A stretch of 64,000 nucleotides of DNA, from positions 1,116,001-1,180,000 of the forward strand of contig JAXMAN010000001.1 of assembly GCA_046350355.1 (NCBI GenBank), given 5' to 3'. The position numbers were made by a program, and so were the translations under genes. Under the pieces are notes generated by a model. That model saw nothing but the letters and a program-made list of their open reading frames with translations, ran no database searches and had not been told where the DNA came from. This DNA comes from UBA966 sp046350355. Its GTDB lineage: Bacteria > Planctomycetota > Phycisphaerae > Phycisphaerales > SM1A02. Shown here in pieces: positions 27,268-36,197 of the stretch (positions within the stretch are counted from its first letter, which is position 1; each line of letters starts with the position of its first letter).

Positions 27268-28002
27268 ATGCCAGGGCAAGCCGCGGCCGGAAAATCATCG
27301 AGGGGCGCCCGAGCGCCGCGCGCGCCCGCGCGCCGGCGCGCGGGACGCGCCTGCCTCTGCGAGACCGACCTCACCGAGCGCGCCCTCGCGCTCGTCGAGC
27401 GCGACGGCTTCGAGGCGCTCACCATGCGCGCGCTCGCCAAGGAGCTGGGCGTCGAGGCGATGTCGCTCTACTCGCACGTCGAGTCGAAGGAGGTCCTGCT
27501 GGGCCGCATGGGCGCCTTCGTGATGGAGAGCGTCCCCGAGCCGCCGCGCGGGCTCGCGCCGCGCACGCGCCTCTTCCGGCTCGCGCAGGGGCTGCGCGGC
27601 GCCGCGCGGCGCTACCCGCGCTCCTTCCCGATCGCGGTGCTGCATCCGCAGGTCCTCGCGTCGGCGGTGCGCCCCACCGAGGTCGCGCTGCAGGCCTTCC
27701 TGGACGCGGGCCTTCCCGACGCGCGCGCGATGCGGTCGCAGCGCGTCTTCCTGAGCTTCGTGCGCGGCTACGTCCTCTGGGAGCTCGGCGGCTTCGCCGT
27801 CGGCACGCGCGATCCCGACGGCCGTCCGAGCGCGCGCGTGCTCGCCGAGATCGAGCAGCTCGACGCGGAGCGCTACCCGCAGGTGCGGCGTCTCGCGCCG
27901 CGGCTGGCGCAGGTCTCGGGAACGGAGCTCTTCGAGGAGGGGCTGCGCCTGATCCTCGACTCGCTGCTGCCGCGCGCCCGCGCGGGAAAGGGGCGCGCAT
28001 GA
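27268..28002 (+). CDS. TetR-family repressor of the RND efflux system
   Basis: The 244-residue regulator has a basic Ala/Arg-rich N-terminal extension of about 30 residues. The TetR helix-turn-helix follows at about 33-80 (LTERALALVERDGFEALTM, then LAKELGVEAMSLYSHVESKE), and then a helical ligand domain of the tetracycline-repressor C-terminal type. It starts three bases after the operator, with no usable ribosome site, so the message may be leaderless or the start slightly later. It overlaps the outer-membrane factor gene by 4 bp (ATGA), placing regulator and channel in one unit opposite the pump-adaptor unit. The inducer is presumably a pump substrate. Confidence 0.92.
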   Translation: MPGQAAAGKSSRGARAPRAPARRRAGRACLCETDLTERALALVERDGFEALTMRALAKELGVEAMSLYSHVESKEVLLGRMGAFVMESVPEPPRGLAPRTRLFRLAQGLRGAARRYPRSFPIAVLHPQVLASAVRPTEVALQAFLDAGLPDARAMRSQRVFLSFVRGYVLWELGGFAVGTRDPDGRPSARVLAEIEQLDAERYPQVRRLAPRLAQVSGTELFEEGLRLILDSLLPRARAGKGRA

Positions 28003-29477
28003 GCCGCTCCCGCATCGCCGCCGCCGCGGCCGCCGCCGCGCTGCTGGGCGGCTGCATGGTCGGCCCCGACTACCAGCGACCGAAGCAGGAGCAGACGCCG
28101 GAGAAGTGGGCGGGCCTCGATCCCGCCGTCGCCGACGCCGCGACGACGAGCCATCCCGTGGACGGCGTCGCCGACCTCACGCGCTGGTGGGCCTCCTTCC
28201 AGGATCCGGTGCTCACGAGCCTCGTCGAGCGCGCCGCGATCGGCAACCTCGACCTCGTCGCGGCGCAGGCGCGCATCCGGCAGGCGCGCGCGCGGCGCGG
28301 CATCGCCGTCGGCGGCTTCTGGCCCGCGGTGGACGCCTTCGCCTCGGCCGCGCACGCCCCCGACTTCACCGACGTGAACGGCGGCATCGTCGACAACGGC
28401 AACCTCTTCACCGCGGGCTTCGACGCCAACTGGGAGATCGACATCTTCGGCCGCATCCGCCGCGGCATCGAGGCCACCGAGGCCGACGTGGGCGCCGCGA
28501 TCGCCGACCGGCGCGACGTCTGGATCACGCTCGCCGCCGAGGTCGCCAGCACCTACGCGCAGCTTCGCGCCTCGCAGGAGCAGCTTCGCATCGTCGAGGG
28601 CAACCTCGCCGCGCAGCAGGACACGCGCGAGCTCACGCGGCGCCTCTTCGACGCGGGGCTCGTGGGCGCGCTCGACGTCGCCAACGCGACCGCGCAGGTC
28701 GAGGCGACGATGAGCCGCATCCCGGTCTTCCGCGCCGCGGTGCGCGAGAGTATCTACGCGCTCTCGGTGCTGCTCGGGCGCGCGCCCGCGGAGCTGCTCG
28801 CGGAGCTCACGCCGCCCGCGCCGATCCCCGGCGGGCCCGCGAAGGTCCCCGTCGGCCTGCCCTCGGAGCTGCTCGAGCGGCGCCCGGACATCCGGCGCGC
28901 CTCGGCGCAGCTCCATGCCGCGACCGCGCGCGTGGGCGTCGCGATCGCCGACCAGTTCCCGCGCCTCACGCTCACCGCGGCGGTCGGCGCGCAGAGCGGC
29001 GACTTCGGCGACTTCGTCGGACTCGCCTCCAAGTACTGGAGCGTCGGCGCCGGCGTGGTCTGGCCGATCTTCCGCGGTGGCGCGATCCAGAGCAACATCG
29101 AGCTGCAGAAGGCCGTCACCGACGAGGCGCTTGCGGCGTACCGCCAGCAGGTGCTCGTCGCCTTCAAGGAGGTCGAGGTCGCGCTCGTGCGCTACACGCA
29201 GGAGCAGTCGCGCCGCGCGGCGCTCGCGCGCACCGTCGAGGCCAACCGCGAGGCGGTCTCGCTGGCCACCGCGCTCTACACCGCGGGCCGCACCGACTTC
29301 CTCAACGTGCTCGCCGTGCAGCGCGCGCTGCTGGATTCGCAGGAGGCGCTCGCCGCGAGCGACCGCGCGGTCGCCGACGGGCTGATCGCGCTCTACAAGT
29401 CCCTCGGCGGCGGGTGGGAGATGATCGAGGAGGATCCGCCGGCGACGCCGGTCGCGCAGGCGGAGCCCACGCCCTAG
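27999..29477 (+). CDS. Outer-membrane efflux lipoprotein (NodT/OprM-type)
   Basis: The 492-residue channel component of the tripartite pump. The lipobox is clear (LLGGC, Cys at residue 19 or close to it), followed by the family opening MVGPDYQRP. Two outer-membrane efflux protein repeats follow (about 60-270 and 280-475) with the usual features: LTRWWASFQDPVLTSLVERA, then QARIRQARARRGIA, the conserved LPSELLERRPDIRRASAQLHAAT, and FLNVLAVQRALLDSQEAL. It starts within the TetR stop (ATGA) and ends overlapping the convergent acetyltransferase by 4 bp. Together with the divergent pump and adaptor this gives a complete system. Confidence 0.94.
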   Translation: MSRSRIAAAAAAAALLGGCMVGPDYQRPKQEQTPEKWAGLDPAVADAATTSHPVDGVADLTRWWASFQDPVLTSLVERAAIGNLDLVAAQARIRQARARRGIAVGGFWPAVDAFASAAHAPDFTDVNGGIVDNGNLFTAGFDANWEIDIFGRIRRGIEATEADVGAAIADRRDVWITLAAEVASTYAQLRASQEQLRIVEGNLAAQQDTRELTRRLFDAGLVGALDVANATAQVEATMSRIPVFRAAVRESIYALSVLLGRAPAELLAELTPPAPIPGGPAKVPVGLPSELLERRPDIRRASAQLHAATARVGVAIADQFPRLTLTAAVGAQSGDFGDFVGLASKYWSVGAGVVWPIFRGGAIQSNIELQKAVTDEALAAYRQQVLVAFKEVEVALVRYTQEQSRRAALARTVEANREAVSLATALYTAGRTDFLNVLAVQRALLDSQEALAASDRAVADGLIALYKSLGGGWEMIEEDPPATPVAQAEPTP

Positions 29478-30145
29478 CCGCGCGCGCGCGTGCGCGTCGT
29501 CGCCGGGGCGCGTGTCCGGGGCGCCCGCGCCGCGCCGCGCCGCCAGTCGCTCGACAGCACCGCCCAGCATTCGTGGTCGCGCCAGCGGCCGTCGATGCAG
29601 ATCAGCCCGCGCATCACCCCCTCGCGCCGGAAGCCCAGCGCGCGCACGACGCCCTTGGAGCGCGCGTTGTGCGGCATGATGTTCGCCGCGACGCGGTGCA
29701 GCTTGCGTTCGTGGAAGAGGTACTCGACGAGCGCGGCGATCGCCTCGCGGACGTAGCCCTTGCCCTGCTCCTCCTGCGAGATCCAGTAGCCGACATGGCA
29801 CGCGAGCGACGGCCAGGGCGACGCTCCGCCGAAGGAGCACGAGCCCAGCATGCGTCCGTCTTCGCGCGCGCAGATGAGGAAGCGGCAGCGGCCGCTCTCG
29901 GGAGCCTCCTCCAGCAGTCGGCGGAAGATGGTCGCGGGCCCATCCATGCGCTTGCCTGGGCGCCGCGGCATCCAGGGCAGCAGGTGCTTCTGCGCGCGGC
30001 GGAGCATCGCGCAGTACTCGCGGCGGTCGTCGGGGTTGCCGCGGCGCAGCAGGATCCGCTCGCCCACGCGGACGACGCCGGCGCGCCGCTCGGCGGCGGT
30101 GGGGGCGCGGGAAGCGGGGGGCATCGAGCGTGCGGCGCGTGGCAT
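29474..30145 (-). CDS. GNAT-family N-acetyltransferase
   Basis: The 223-residue protein has a basic Ala/Pro-rich N-terminus (about 30 residues) and a basic Arg/Ala/Thr-rich C-terminus; the core is a RimJ-like GNAT fold. Seen motifs are LLRRGNPDDRREYCAML (first strand/helix), CHVGYWISQEEQGKGYVREA (acetyl-CoA loop, Q-x-G-K-G-Y), and LHRVAANIMPHNARSKGVVR. The start at 30145 is preferred; an upstream frame reaches 30163. It is convergent with the outer-membrane channel gene and unrelated to efflux as far as can be seen. The acceptor substrate cannot be named. Confidence 0.87.
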   Translation of the reverse strand: MPRAARSMPPASRAPTAAERRAGVVRVGERILLRRGNPDDRREYCAMLRRAQKHLLPWMPRRPGKRMDGPATIFRRLLEEAPESGRCRFLICAREDGRMLGSCSFGGASPWPSLACHVGYWISQEEQGKGYVREAIAALVEYLFHERKLHRVAANIMPHNARSKGVVRALGFRREGVMRGLICIDGRWRDHECWAVLSSDWRRGAARAPRTRAPATTRTRARG

Positions 30146-30236
30146 GGGCGCAAGCCTACGCACGCGCGGGGCTAGGATGGTGCTCCCGCCGAGCCGCGGC
30201 CGCGTCGGCCTCCTCGCCGGGCTTCAGGACGCCGTC

Positions 30237-32576
30237 ATGCGACCCATCCTCGCCGCGCTCGCCATCATCGCGCTTCTCTTCTCCGGATTCGATCCCACGC
30301 CCGCCGCGGCCGCGCCGCTGCAGGCCACCGCGTCCGCCGCCGCGCCCGAGGGACCCGCGCCCTCCAAGGACACGGGCTGGCCCCGCGTCTACACCAAGGA
30401 CGGCACGACCGTCACCCTGCAGCAGCCGCAGGTGGACTCGTGGAAGGACCACGCGGTCATCCGCTTCCGCTGCGCCGTCGAGGTGCAGCTCGCGGGCTCG
30501 CAGAAGCCGCGCTGGGGCGTCGTCACCGCGCAGGGCGACACGAGCGTCGACGAGGACAAGACCGACGTCTCCATCACCGGCCTCAAGGTGACCGATGTGC
30601 ACTTCCCCGGCGCGAGCGAGGGCGAGTCCGACGCGCTCAAGGCGGTCGTGCTCGCGATGCTGCCGAGCCAGCCGGTGGTCCATGTCGCGCTGCAGCGCAT
30701 CATGGCCTACATGCACGACCAGCCCAAGCCCACGGGCGTCGACCTGAACCTCGCGCCGCCGCCGATCTACTACAGCGCGACGCCCGCGGTGCTCGTGATC
30801 TACATGGGCGAGCCGCAGTTCAAGCCCGTCGAGGGAACCAGCCTGATGTGGTGCGTGAACACCAACTGGGTCGTCGTCATGAATCCCAAGACGCAGGAGT
30901 ACTTCCTGCAGGTCGGCGACGGCTGGCTCAAGGGTCCGGATCCGATCAAGGGGCCGTGGGTGGCGACCGCGCAGCTTCCCGCGGAGTTCCTGATGCTCCC
31001 GCAGAACCCGCAGTGGACCGACGTCGCGAAGCACGTGCCCGGCACGCCGCCGAACCCGGTGCCCACGGTGATCGGCTCCACGCAGCCGGCGGAGCTCATC
31101 GTCACGCAGGGCCCGCCGAGCTACTCGCCCATCGAGGGCACCTCGCTGATGTACGTGACGAACCCGCAGATGCCCGTCTTCCTGGAGATGCGCACCTCGA
31201 CCTACTACTACCTCGTCGCGGGCCGCTGGTTCAGCGCGCCGGCGCTGACGGGGCCGTGGACCTCCGCCTCCTCGAACCTGCCCGCGGAGTTCGCGCGCAT
31301 CCCGGCCGACGGCCCGATGGGCTTCGTGCTCGCCTCCGTCCCCGGCACGACCGAGGCCGACGACGCGATCCTGCTCGCGCAGGTGCCGCACAAGGCGACG
31401 GTGAAGCTCGCGGGCACGACGGTGAACGTGGCCTACGAGGGCGCGCCGAAGTTCGCGCCGATCTCCGGCACGACGATGCAGTACGCCGTGAACACCGGCT
31501 ACCAGGTCATCCAGGTCGGCGCCACCTACTACTGCTGCTACCAGGGCGTCTGGTTCCAGGCGCCCGCGGCGACGGGTCCGTGGGTGGTCGCCACCACGGT
31601 GCCCGCGGCGATCTACACGATCCCGCCCTCGAGCCCGCTCTACAACGTGACCTATGTGAAGGTCTACGACGCGACGCCGGACACCGTCGTCGTCGGCTAC
31701 ACGAGCGGCTACAGCGGCGCGTACGTCGCCTCCACCGGCGTGCTGATGTTCGGCGCCGGCATGGCGCTGGGCGCGGTGCTGGCGAGCAACTCCAACTGCT
31801 GGTACGGCTGCCCGCCGTGCTGCTACAGCTACGGCTGCGCTCCCTACTACCACTACGGCTACTGCGGCTACTACTCCGCCGGATACGCGCACTACGGCCC
31901 GTACGGCGGCGCGGGCTGGAGCGCGGGATACAACCCCTCGACGGGCAACTACTACCGCGGTGGCGCGGCGTACGGTCCCGGCGGCGCGCACTACGGCGCG
32001 CAGGCGTACAACCCCTGGACCAACACCTACTCGCAGCACACCGGCGGCACCAACGGCTACAAGTCGTGGGGCAACAGCTACGTGCAGCAGGGGAACAAGT
32101 GGGCCGAGTCCGGCCACGAGTCCACCGCGCGCGGCGGCGTCGGCTACGCCGAGAACTCCAAGGGCCAGTGGGCCGAGGGCGCGCACAGCAACGCCACCGA
32201 CTCGAGCGTGGCCAAGACCAGCAACGGCGTCTACGCCGGCCACGACGGAAACGTCTACAAGAACGACGGAAGCGGCTGGCAGAAGTACGACAACGGAAGC
32301 TGGAACAACGTGCAGAAGCCCAGCGGCAGCGGCTCCGACTCCTGGGGCTCGCACGACACGCAGAGCAGCCTCAACCACGACGCCTGGTCGCGCAGCTACG
32401 GCAACGGCAGCTCGAGCGGCTACGGAAGCAGCGAGCACTCAAACTCCAGCGGCTACGGCGGCGACCGTTCGAGCTCCGGCGGCGGACAGCGCTCCTCCGG
32501 CGGCTGGGGCGGCGGTGGCGGCCGCTTCGGCGGCGGCGGTGGCGGCGGCTTCCGCGGCGGCGGCTTCCGGCGCTGA
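30237..32576 (+). CDS. Large secreted protein with three tandem Trp/Tyr repeats and a Gly/Tyr/Ser-rich tail
   Basis: The 779-residue protein has a signal peptide ending near PAAAAP. The opening contains QPQVDSWKDHAVIRFRCAVEV. Three tandem repeats of about 90 residues (about 185-265, 280-360 and 385-470) follow the pattern P-x-F/Y-x-PI/V-x-GTSL-M-x-x-VN ... YY ... G-x-W-F ... GPW ... PAEF/PAAI. A possible hydrophobic segment follows near residue 500. The last 270 residues are Gly, Tyr, Ser, Asn and His-rich, ending in Gly-Phe-Arg repeats. The architecture resembles proteobacterial proteins I have seen labelled 'carbohydrate-binding family V/XII'; that label is unproven. It is probably surface-exposed. 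Confidence 0.78.
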   Translation: MRPILAALAIIALLFSGFDPTPAAAAPLQATASAAAPEGPAPSKDTGWPRVYTKDGTTVTLQQPQVDSWKDHAVIRFRCAVEVQLAGSQKPRWGVVTAQGDTSVDEDKTDVSITGLKVTDVHFPGASEGESDALKAVVLAMLPSQPVVHVALQRIMAYMHDQPKPTGVDLNLAPPPIYYSATPAVLVIYMGEPQFKPVEGTSLMWCVNTNWVVVMNPKTQEYFLQVGDGWLKGPDPIKGPWVATAQLPAEFLMLPQNPQWTDVAKHVPGTPPNPVPTVIGSTQPAELIVTQGPPSYSPIEGTSLMYVTNPQMPVFLEMRTSTYYYLVAGRWFSAPALTGPWTSASSNLPAEFARIPADGPMGFVLASVPGTTEADDAILLAQVPHKATVKLAGTTVNVAYEGAPKFAPISGTTMQYAVNTGYQVIQVGATYYCCYQGVWFQAPAATGPWVVATTVPAAIYTIPPSSPLYNVTYVKVYDATPDTVVVGYTSGYSGAYVASTGVLMFGAGMALGAVLASNSNCWYGCPPCCYSYGCAPYYHYGYCGYYSAGYAHYGPYGGAGWSAGYNPSTGNYYRGGAAYGPGGAHYGAQAYNPWTNTYSQHTGGTNGYKSWGNSYVQQGNKWAESGHESTARGGVGYAENSKGQWAEGAHSNATDSSVAKTSNGVYAGHDGNVYKNDGSGWQKYDNGSWNNVQKPSGSGSDSWGSHDTQSSLNHDAWSRSYGNGSSSGYGSSEHSNSSGYGGDRSSSGGGQRSSGGWGGGGGRFGGGGGGGFRGGGFRR

Positions 32577-32663
32577 GCCGCGCGGGGCACGCGCTCCGCC
32601 CGTTCGATTCCCACGACCAACTCACCCCTGAACACGCACTCGCACCCCACAAGGATCTCCACG

Positions 32664-33365
32664 ATGCACTCCCGAATCTCCCCCCGCGCCGCGCTGGCGG
32701 CGGCCGCCTCGATCTGCCTCGCCTGCATGATGGCGCTCGCGCCGCAGGCGGCGACGGATGTCGGCAGCAAGATGGTCGCGGCGCGGCAGGCCAACGCGGC
32801 GCTGCTCAAGCAGTACCAGTGGAACTGCCGCACCGAGATCTACATGGACAACCAGCTCAAGGACACGCGCGTCGAGCAGCTTGCCTACGGCGTCGACGGC
32901 AGCCTCATGCGCACCGAGCTGAGCAACACCACCTCGCACCTGCCCATCGGCTTCCTGCGCCGCGCGATCGCGCAGGGGCAGCTCCAGAAGATCGAGCACT
33001 TCATGACGGGCCTGCGCGGCCTCATGCAGAAGTACACGGAGATGACGCCGCCGCAGATCGACGCGTTCATGGCCAAGGCGGCCGTGACCTCGGTGACCGC
33101 GCCGGACGGCACCGCGCTGATGAAGCTCTCCGCGACCAACGTGCTCGAGCCGGGCGACTCGGTCGACCTCTGGGTCGACACCGCGAAGCACCAGTGGCAC
33201 AAGATCGTGATCGCGACGACCTTCGAGAAGGAGAAGGCGACCGTGACCGCCTCCTACAAGACCAACAAGGCGGGCCTGGACTACATGACGATGGCGCAGA
33301 TCGAGGTGCCGTCGCAGAAGGCCACGCTCATGATGCACAACTATGACTTCCAGACCACCGACTGA
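32664..33365 (+). CDS. Secreted protein of unknown function, downstream of the repeat protein
   Basis: The 233-residue protein has a signal peptide (MHSRISPRAALAAAASICLACMMALAPQA). The start has AAGGA nine bases upstream. The body has alternating beta strands (YQWNCRTEIYMDNQLKDTRVEQLAYGVDG ... KLSATNVLEPGDSVDLWVDTAKHQWHKIVIAT), a layout that loosely recalls LolA-like lipid-binding half-barrels, but I cannot confirm this. It is 87 bp after the large repeat protein and ends 13 bp before the GH127 start, so the three may form one unit. The stop lies only 5 bp before palindrome copy B. Confidence 0.7.
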   Translation: MHSRISPRAALAAAASICLACMMALAPQAATDVGSKMVAARQANAALLKQYQWNCRTEIYMDNQLKDTRVEQLAYGVDGSLMRTELSNTTSHLPIGFLRRAIAQGQLQKIEHFMTGLRGLMQKYTEMTPPQIDAFMAKAAVTSVTAPDGTALMKLSATNVLEPGDSVDLWVDTAKHQWHKIVIATTFEKEKATVTASYKTNKAGLDYMTMAQIEVPSQKATLMMHNYDFQTTD

Positions 33366-33370
33366 CCGCC

Positions 33371-33406
33371 CGGAAAATATGCCGGGCATGCCCGGCATAT
33401 TTTCCG
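33371..33406. repeat. Palindromic element, copy B, at the start of the GH127 gene
   Basis: A perfect 36-bp palindrome (18-bp arms), centred on the GCATGC between 33388 and 33389. Its core (GGAAAATATGCCGGGCATGC and complement) matches copy A at 12443-12484. Beyond the arms the right flank TCCGCGGCG is also shared with copy A. It supplies the two candidate start codons (33379 and 33388) of the GH127 gene and encodes ENMPGMPGIFSA in frame. Confidence 0.9.
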
Positions 33407-35244
33407 CGGCGTGCGCGGCGCTGGTGTGCGCGGCGGCCGCCGCCGCGCCGCCCGCCGCGCCCGCGATCGTGCCCGCCACGCCCGCGCAGGTGCGCCTGGA
33501 CGGTCCCTTCTGGGGCCCGCGCATGGAGGCCGTGCGCGGCGGCACGCTCGACGCCAACCGGCGCCAGTGCGAGGAGACGGGCCGCCTGGCGAACTTCGAC
33601 CGCGCCGCCGCCGCGCTGCGCGGCGACGCGGCGCCCGGCGAGTTCCAGGGGCTCCTCTTCAACGACTCCGACGTCTACAAGATGGTCGAGGGCTGGTCGA
33701 CGCTCGTCGCCACCGAGCCCGACGCCGCGCGCCGCGCCGCGCTGCAGCGCGACCTGGACGCGGTCGTCGCGCGCATCGTCGCGGCGCAGCGCCCCGACGG
33801 CTACATCAACACCTACTACACGCTCAAGGCGGGGCTCGAGCACCGGCTCACCAAGGAGGCGTCGGACCACGAGACCTACTGCATCGGCCACCTCATCGAG
33901 GCCGGCGTCGCGCACTTCGAGGCGACCGGCTCGCGCACGCTGCTGGACGCGGCGATCCGCGCCGCCGGCTACCTGCGCGGCGTCTACGGCGAGGGACGCT
34001 TCACCGCGCCGCCGGGGCACCAGGAGCTCGAGCTCGCGCTCGTGAAGCTCGCCCGCGTCACCGGCGACGCGAAGTGGCTCGACTTCGCCGCGGAGCTGCT
34101 CGCGTACCGCGGGCGCCCGCACCGCAAGCTCGACGGCACGATGTACGGCCCCTGGGGCGACTACGCGCAGGACCACCTGCCCGTCGAGCAGCAGCGCGAG
34201 GCCGCGGGCCACGCCGTGCGCGCCGCCTACATGTACAGCGCGATGGCGGACCTCGCCGCGCGCGGCCATCCCGAGTTCCGGCCCGCGCTCGAGAGCCTCT
34301 GGAAGGACATCGTCGAGCGCCGCATCTTCATCACCGGCGGCATCGGCCCCAGCGGCCACAACGAGGGCTTCACGGTCCCCTACGACATCCCGATCCAGGG
34401 CGCGTACCAGGAGACCTGCGCGAGCATTGGCCTGTGCCTCTGGGCGCACCGGATGTTCCTGCTCACGGGCGAAGCGAAGTACATGGAGCAGTTCGAGCGC
34501 ACGCTCTACAACGCGGTGCTCGCGGGCGTCTCCGCCGACGGACGCGACTTCTTCTACGTGAACCCGATGGTGAGCCAGGGCAAGGACCGGCGCCAGAAGT
34601 GGTTCGCCTGCGCCTGCTGCCCGCCGAATGTGCTGCGTTTCCTCGCCGGGCTGGGACAGTACGCCTACGCCGTCCGCGGCGACACGGTCTTCGTGAACCT
34701 GTACGCGCAGGGCACGGCGACCCTGCCCGTGCCGCAGGGGAGCATCCGCATCGAGCAGCGCACCGGCTATCCGTTCGACGGCGGCGTGCATCTCGAGGTG
34801 ACCAACGACTCGCCCTCCCCGGTCACGCTCGCCCTGCGCGCGGTGCCGGGCCTGCAGGGTGCGCAGGCCGACGGCTACGCGCGCGCCGCGGTCCCCGCGA
34901 AGGGCACCTGGAGCGCGGACTGGACGATCCCGCTCGCGCCGACTCGGGCGCGCACCGATCCGCGCGTGCAGGCGAGCGCGGGGCAGGCGGTCCTCATGCG
35001 CGGCCCCGTCGTCTACGCGGCCGAGGCGTGCGACAACGGCGGGAGCGTCGAGGGACTTCTCCTGCGCGACACCGATCCGGTCGAGGTCGTGACCGCGGCC
35101 GACGGCGTGCCCGCGCTCGTCGCGCATGCCGCGCGTGCCACCGCCGCCGGCACCGAGCCCGCGACGATCACGCTGCGTCCGTACTTTCTCTGGTGCAACC
35201 GCGCTCCTGGCGGGATGCGCGTCTGGTTCCCGCCGCAGCCCTGA
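33379..35244 (+). CDS. GH127-type beta-L-arabinofuranosidase (DUF1680)
   Basis: A 621-residue glycoside hydrolase with an (alpha/alpha)6 barrel. Family motifs are GEFQGLLFNDSDVYKMVEG, QRPDGYINTYYTL, HETYCIGHLIEAGVAH, RRIFITGGIGPSGHNEGF, and the Zn site E345-x-C347 (YQETCASIG) with C411-A-C413-C414 (CACCPPNVLRF). In the characterised family member the Cys equivalent to C413 is the nucleophile. The first about 25 residues form a signal peptide whose opening (MPGMPGIFSA) is encoded by palindrome copy B. A start upstream at 33343 would overlap the previous gene. It probably cleaves terminal beta-L-arabinofuranose from plant or algal glycans. Confidence 0.92.
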   Translation: MPGMPGIFSAACAALVCAAAAAAPPAAPAIVPATPAQVRLDGPFWGPRMEAVRGGTLDANRRQCEETGRLANFDRAAAALRGDAAPGEFQGLLFNDSDVYKMVEGWSTLVATEPDAARRAALQRDLDAVVARIVAAQRPDGYINTYYTLKAGLEHRLTKEASDHETYCIGHLIEAGVAHFEATGSRTLLDAAIRAAGYLRGVYGEGRFTAPPGHQELELALVKLARVTGDAKWLDFAAELLAYRGRPHRKLDGTMYGPWGDYAQDHLPVEQQREAAGHAVRAAYMYSAMADLAARGHPEFRPALESLWKDIVERRIFITGGIGPSGHNEGFTVPYDIPIQGAYQETCASIGLCLWAHRMFLLTGEAKYMEQFERTLYNAVLAGVSADGRDFFYVNPMVSQGKDRRQKWFACACCPPNVLRFLAGLGQYAYAVRGDTVFVNLYAQGTATLPVPQGSIRIEQRTGYPFDGGVHLEVTNDSPSPVTLALRAVPGLQGAQADGYARAAVPAKGTWSADWTIPLAPTRARTDPRVQASAGQAVLMRGPVVYAAEACDNGGSVEGLLLRDTDPVEVVTAADGVPALVAHAARATAAGTEPATITLRPYFLWCNRAPGGMRVWFPPQP

Positions 35245-35328
35245 AACGCACGGGGGCCGAGAATCGGAAATCCCTTTGCCTGCGGCCCGCGCGGGGCTAG
35301 GCTTGCGCGTCCGCTCCGGAGCCATTCC

Positions 35329-36129
35329 ATGAAGACCCTTCTCCCGACGACGATCTTCGCCGCCACCGCCATCGCCACCGCCACCGCCGTGCACGCCGAG
35401 CAGCTCGCGCGCTACGACGCCGCGCTGGGCGGCGTGCCGCAGGACAGCCTCTGCTGGGACTACACCGCGTCCAGCGGCATCCCGGCGCCGGTCAACAACG
35501 GGCAGGCCGTCACCCTGGGGCCGTCGGGCTCGAGCGCGACCGCGAACTGGCGCCAGGACCTCGTCCCCTTCAGCTTCAACGACGGCGCGAGCATCTCCGC
35601 GCGCGTGAAGGTCATCAGCTCCGGCTACTACGCGAGCAATCCGTACCGCCGCTCGGGCTACTACATCGGGCTCACGGACAAGACCGGCCGCTTCGCGCAG
35701 CTGGGCATCAGCGGCGACCGCGTCCTCCTCTCGACCGCGGACCAGAACTGGAGCGACCAGACCTACCTCTTCAACACGACCGGCGCCTTCCATGACTACG
35801 AGCTGAGCTTCAACGGCTCGGTCGCGACGGTCAAGATCGACGGCGTCGTCGTGCTCACCGACGCGGTGGGCACGGGCGGGACGGTCAATCGCGCGTACTT
35901 CGGCGACCTGAGCATTCTGGCGGGCAGCTCGACCGAGACCGCGTCGGTTGTCGTCGACGGCGTCGCCGACTGCCCCAAGGGCGACCTCGACTGCAGCGGG
36001 CAGGTGGATGGCGCCGACCTGGGCCTGCTCCTGAGCGCCTGGCAGTCGCACGCCTGCGCGGCCGACCTCAACTTCGACGGCAAGGTCGATGGGGCGGACT
36101 TGGGCATCCTGCTCGCCAACTGGGGCTGA
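35329..36129 (+). CDS. Secreted protein with dockerin-like tail (tandem copy 1)
   Basis: The 266-residue protein has a signal peptide ending VHA-EQ. Its beta-rich body (about 25-215), with NPYRRSGYYIGLTDKTGRFAQLGISGD, resembles a concanavalin-like or LamG-type sugar-binding sandwich; this is inferred from pattern, not a match. A C-terminal dockerin-like pair follows: GDLDCSGQVDGADLGLLLSAW and DLNFDGKVDGADLGILLANWG, with a Cys pair around it. Its neighbour 36198-36998 is a close paralogue with the same length, signal peptide and tail, so this is a recent tandem duplication. No catalytic residues recognised. Confidence 0.85.
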   Translation: MKTLLPTTIFAATAIATATAVHAEQLARYDAALGGVPQDSLCWDYTASSGIPAPVNNGQAVTLGPSGSSATANWRQDLVPFSFNDGASISARVKVISSGYYASNPYRRSGYYIGLTDKTGRFAQLGISGDRVLLSTADQNWSDQTYLFNTTGAFHDYELSFNGSVATVKIDGVVVLTDAVGTGGTVNRAYFGDLSILAGSSTETASVVVDGVADCPKGDLDCSGQVDGADLGLLLSAWQSHACAADLNFDGKVDGADLGILLANWG

Positions 36130-36197
36130 ATTCGTCCCGGCTCCGCGCGCCACGGTTCGCGCGGCCGCTCCCGTCCTCGAATCGAGACCGCACCACC

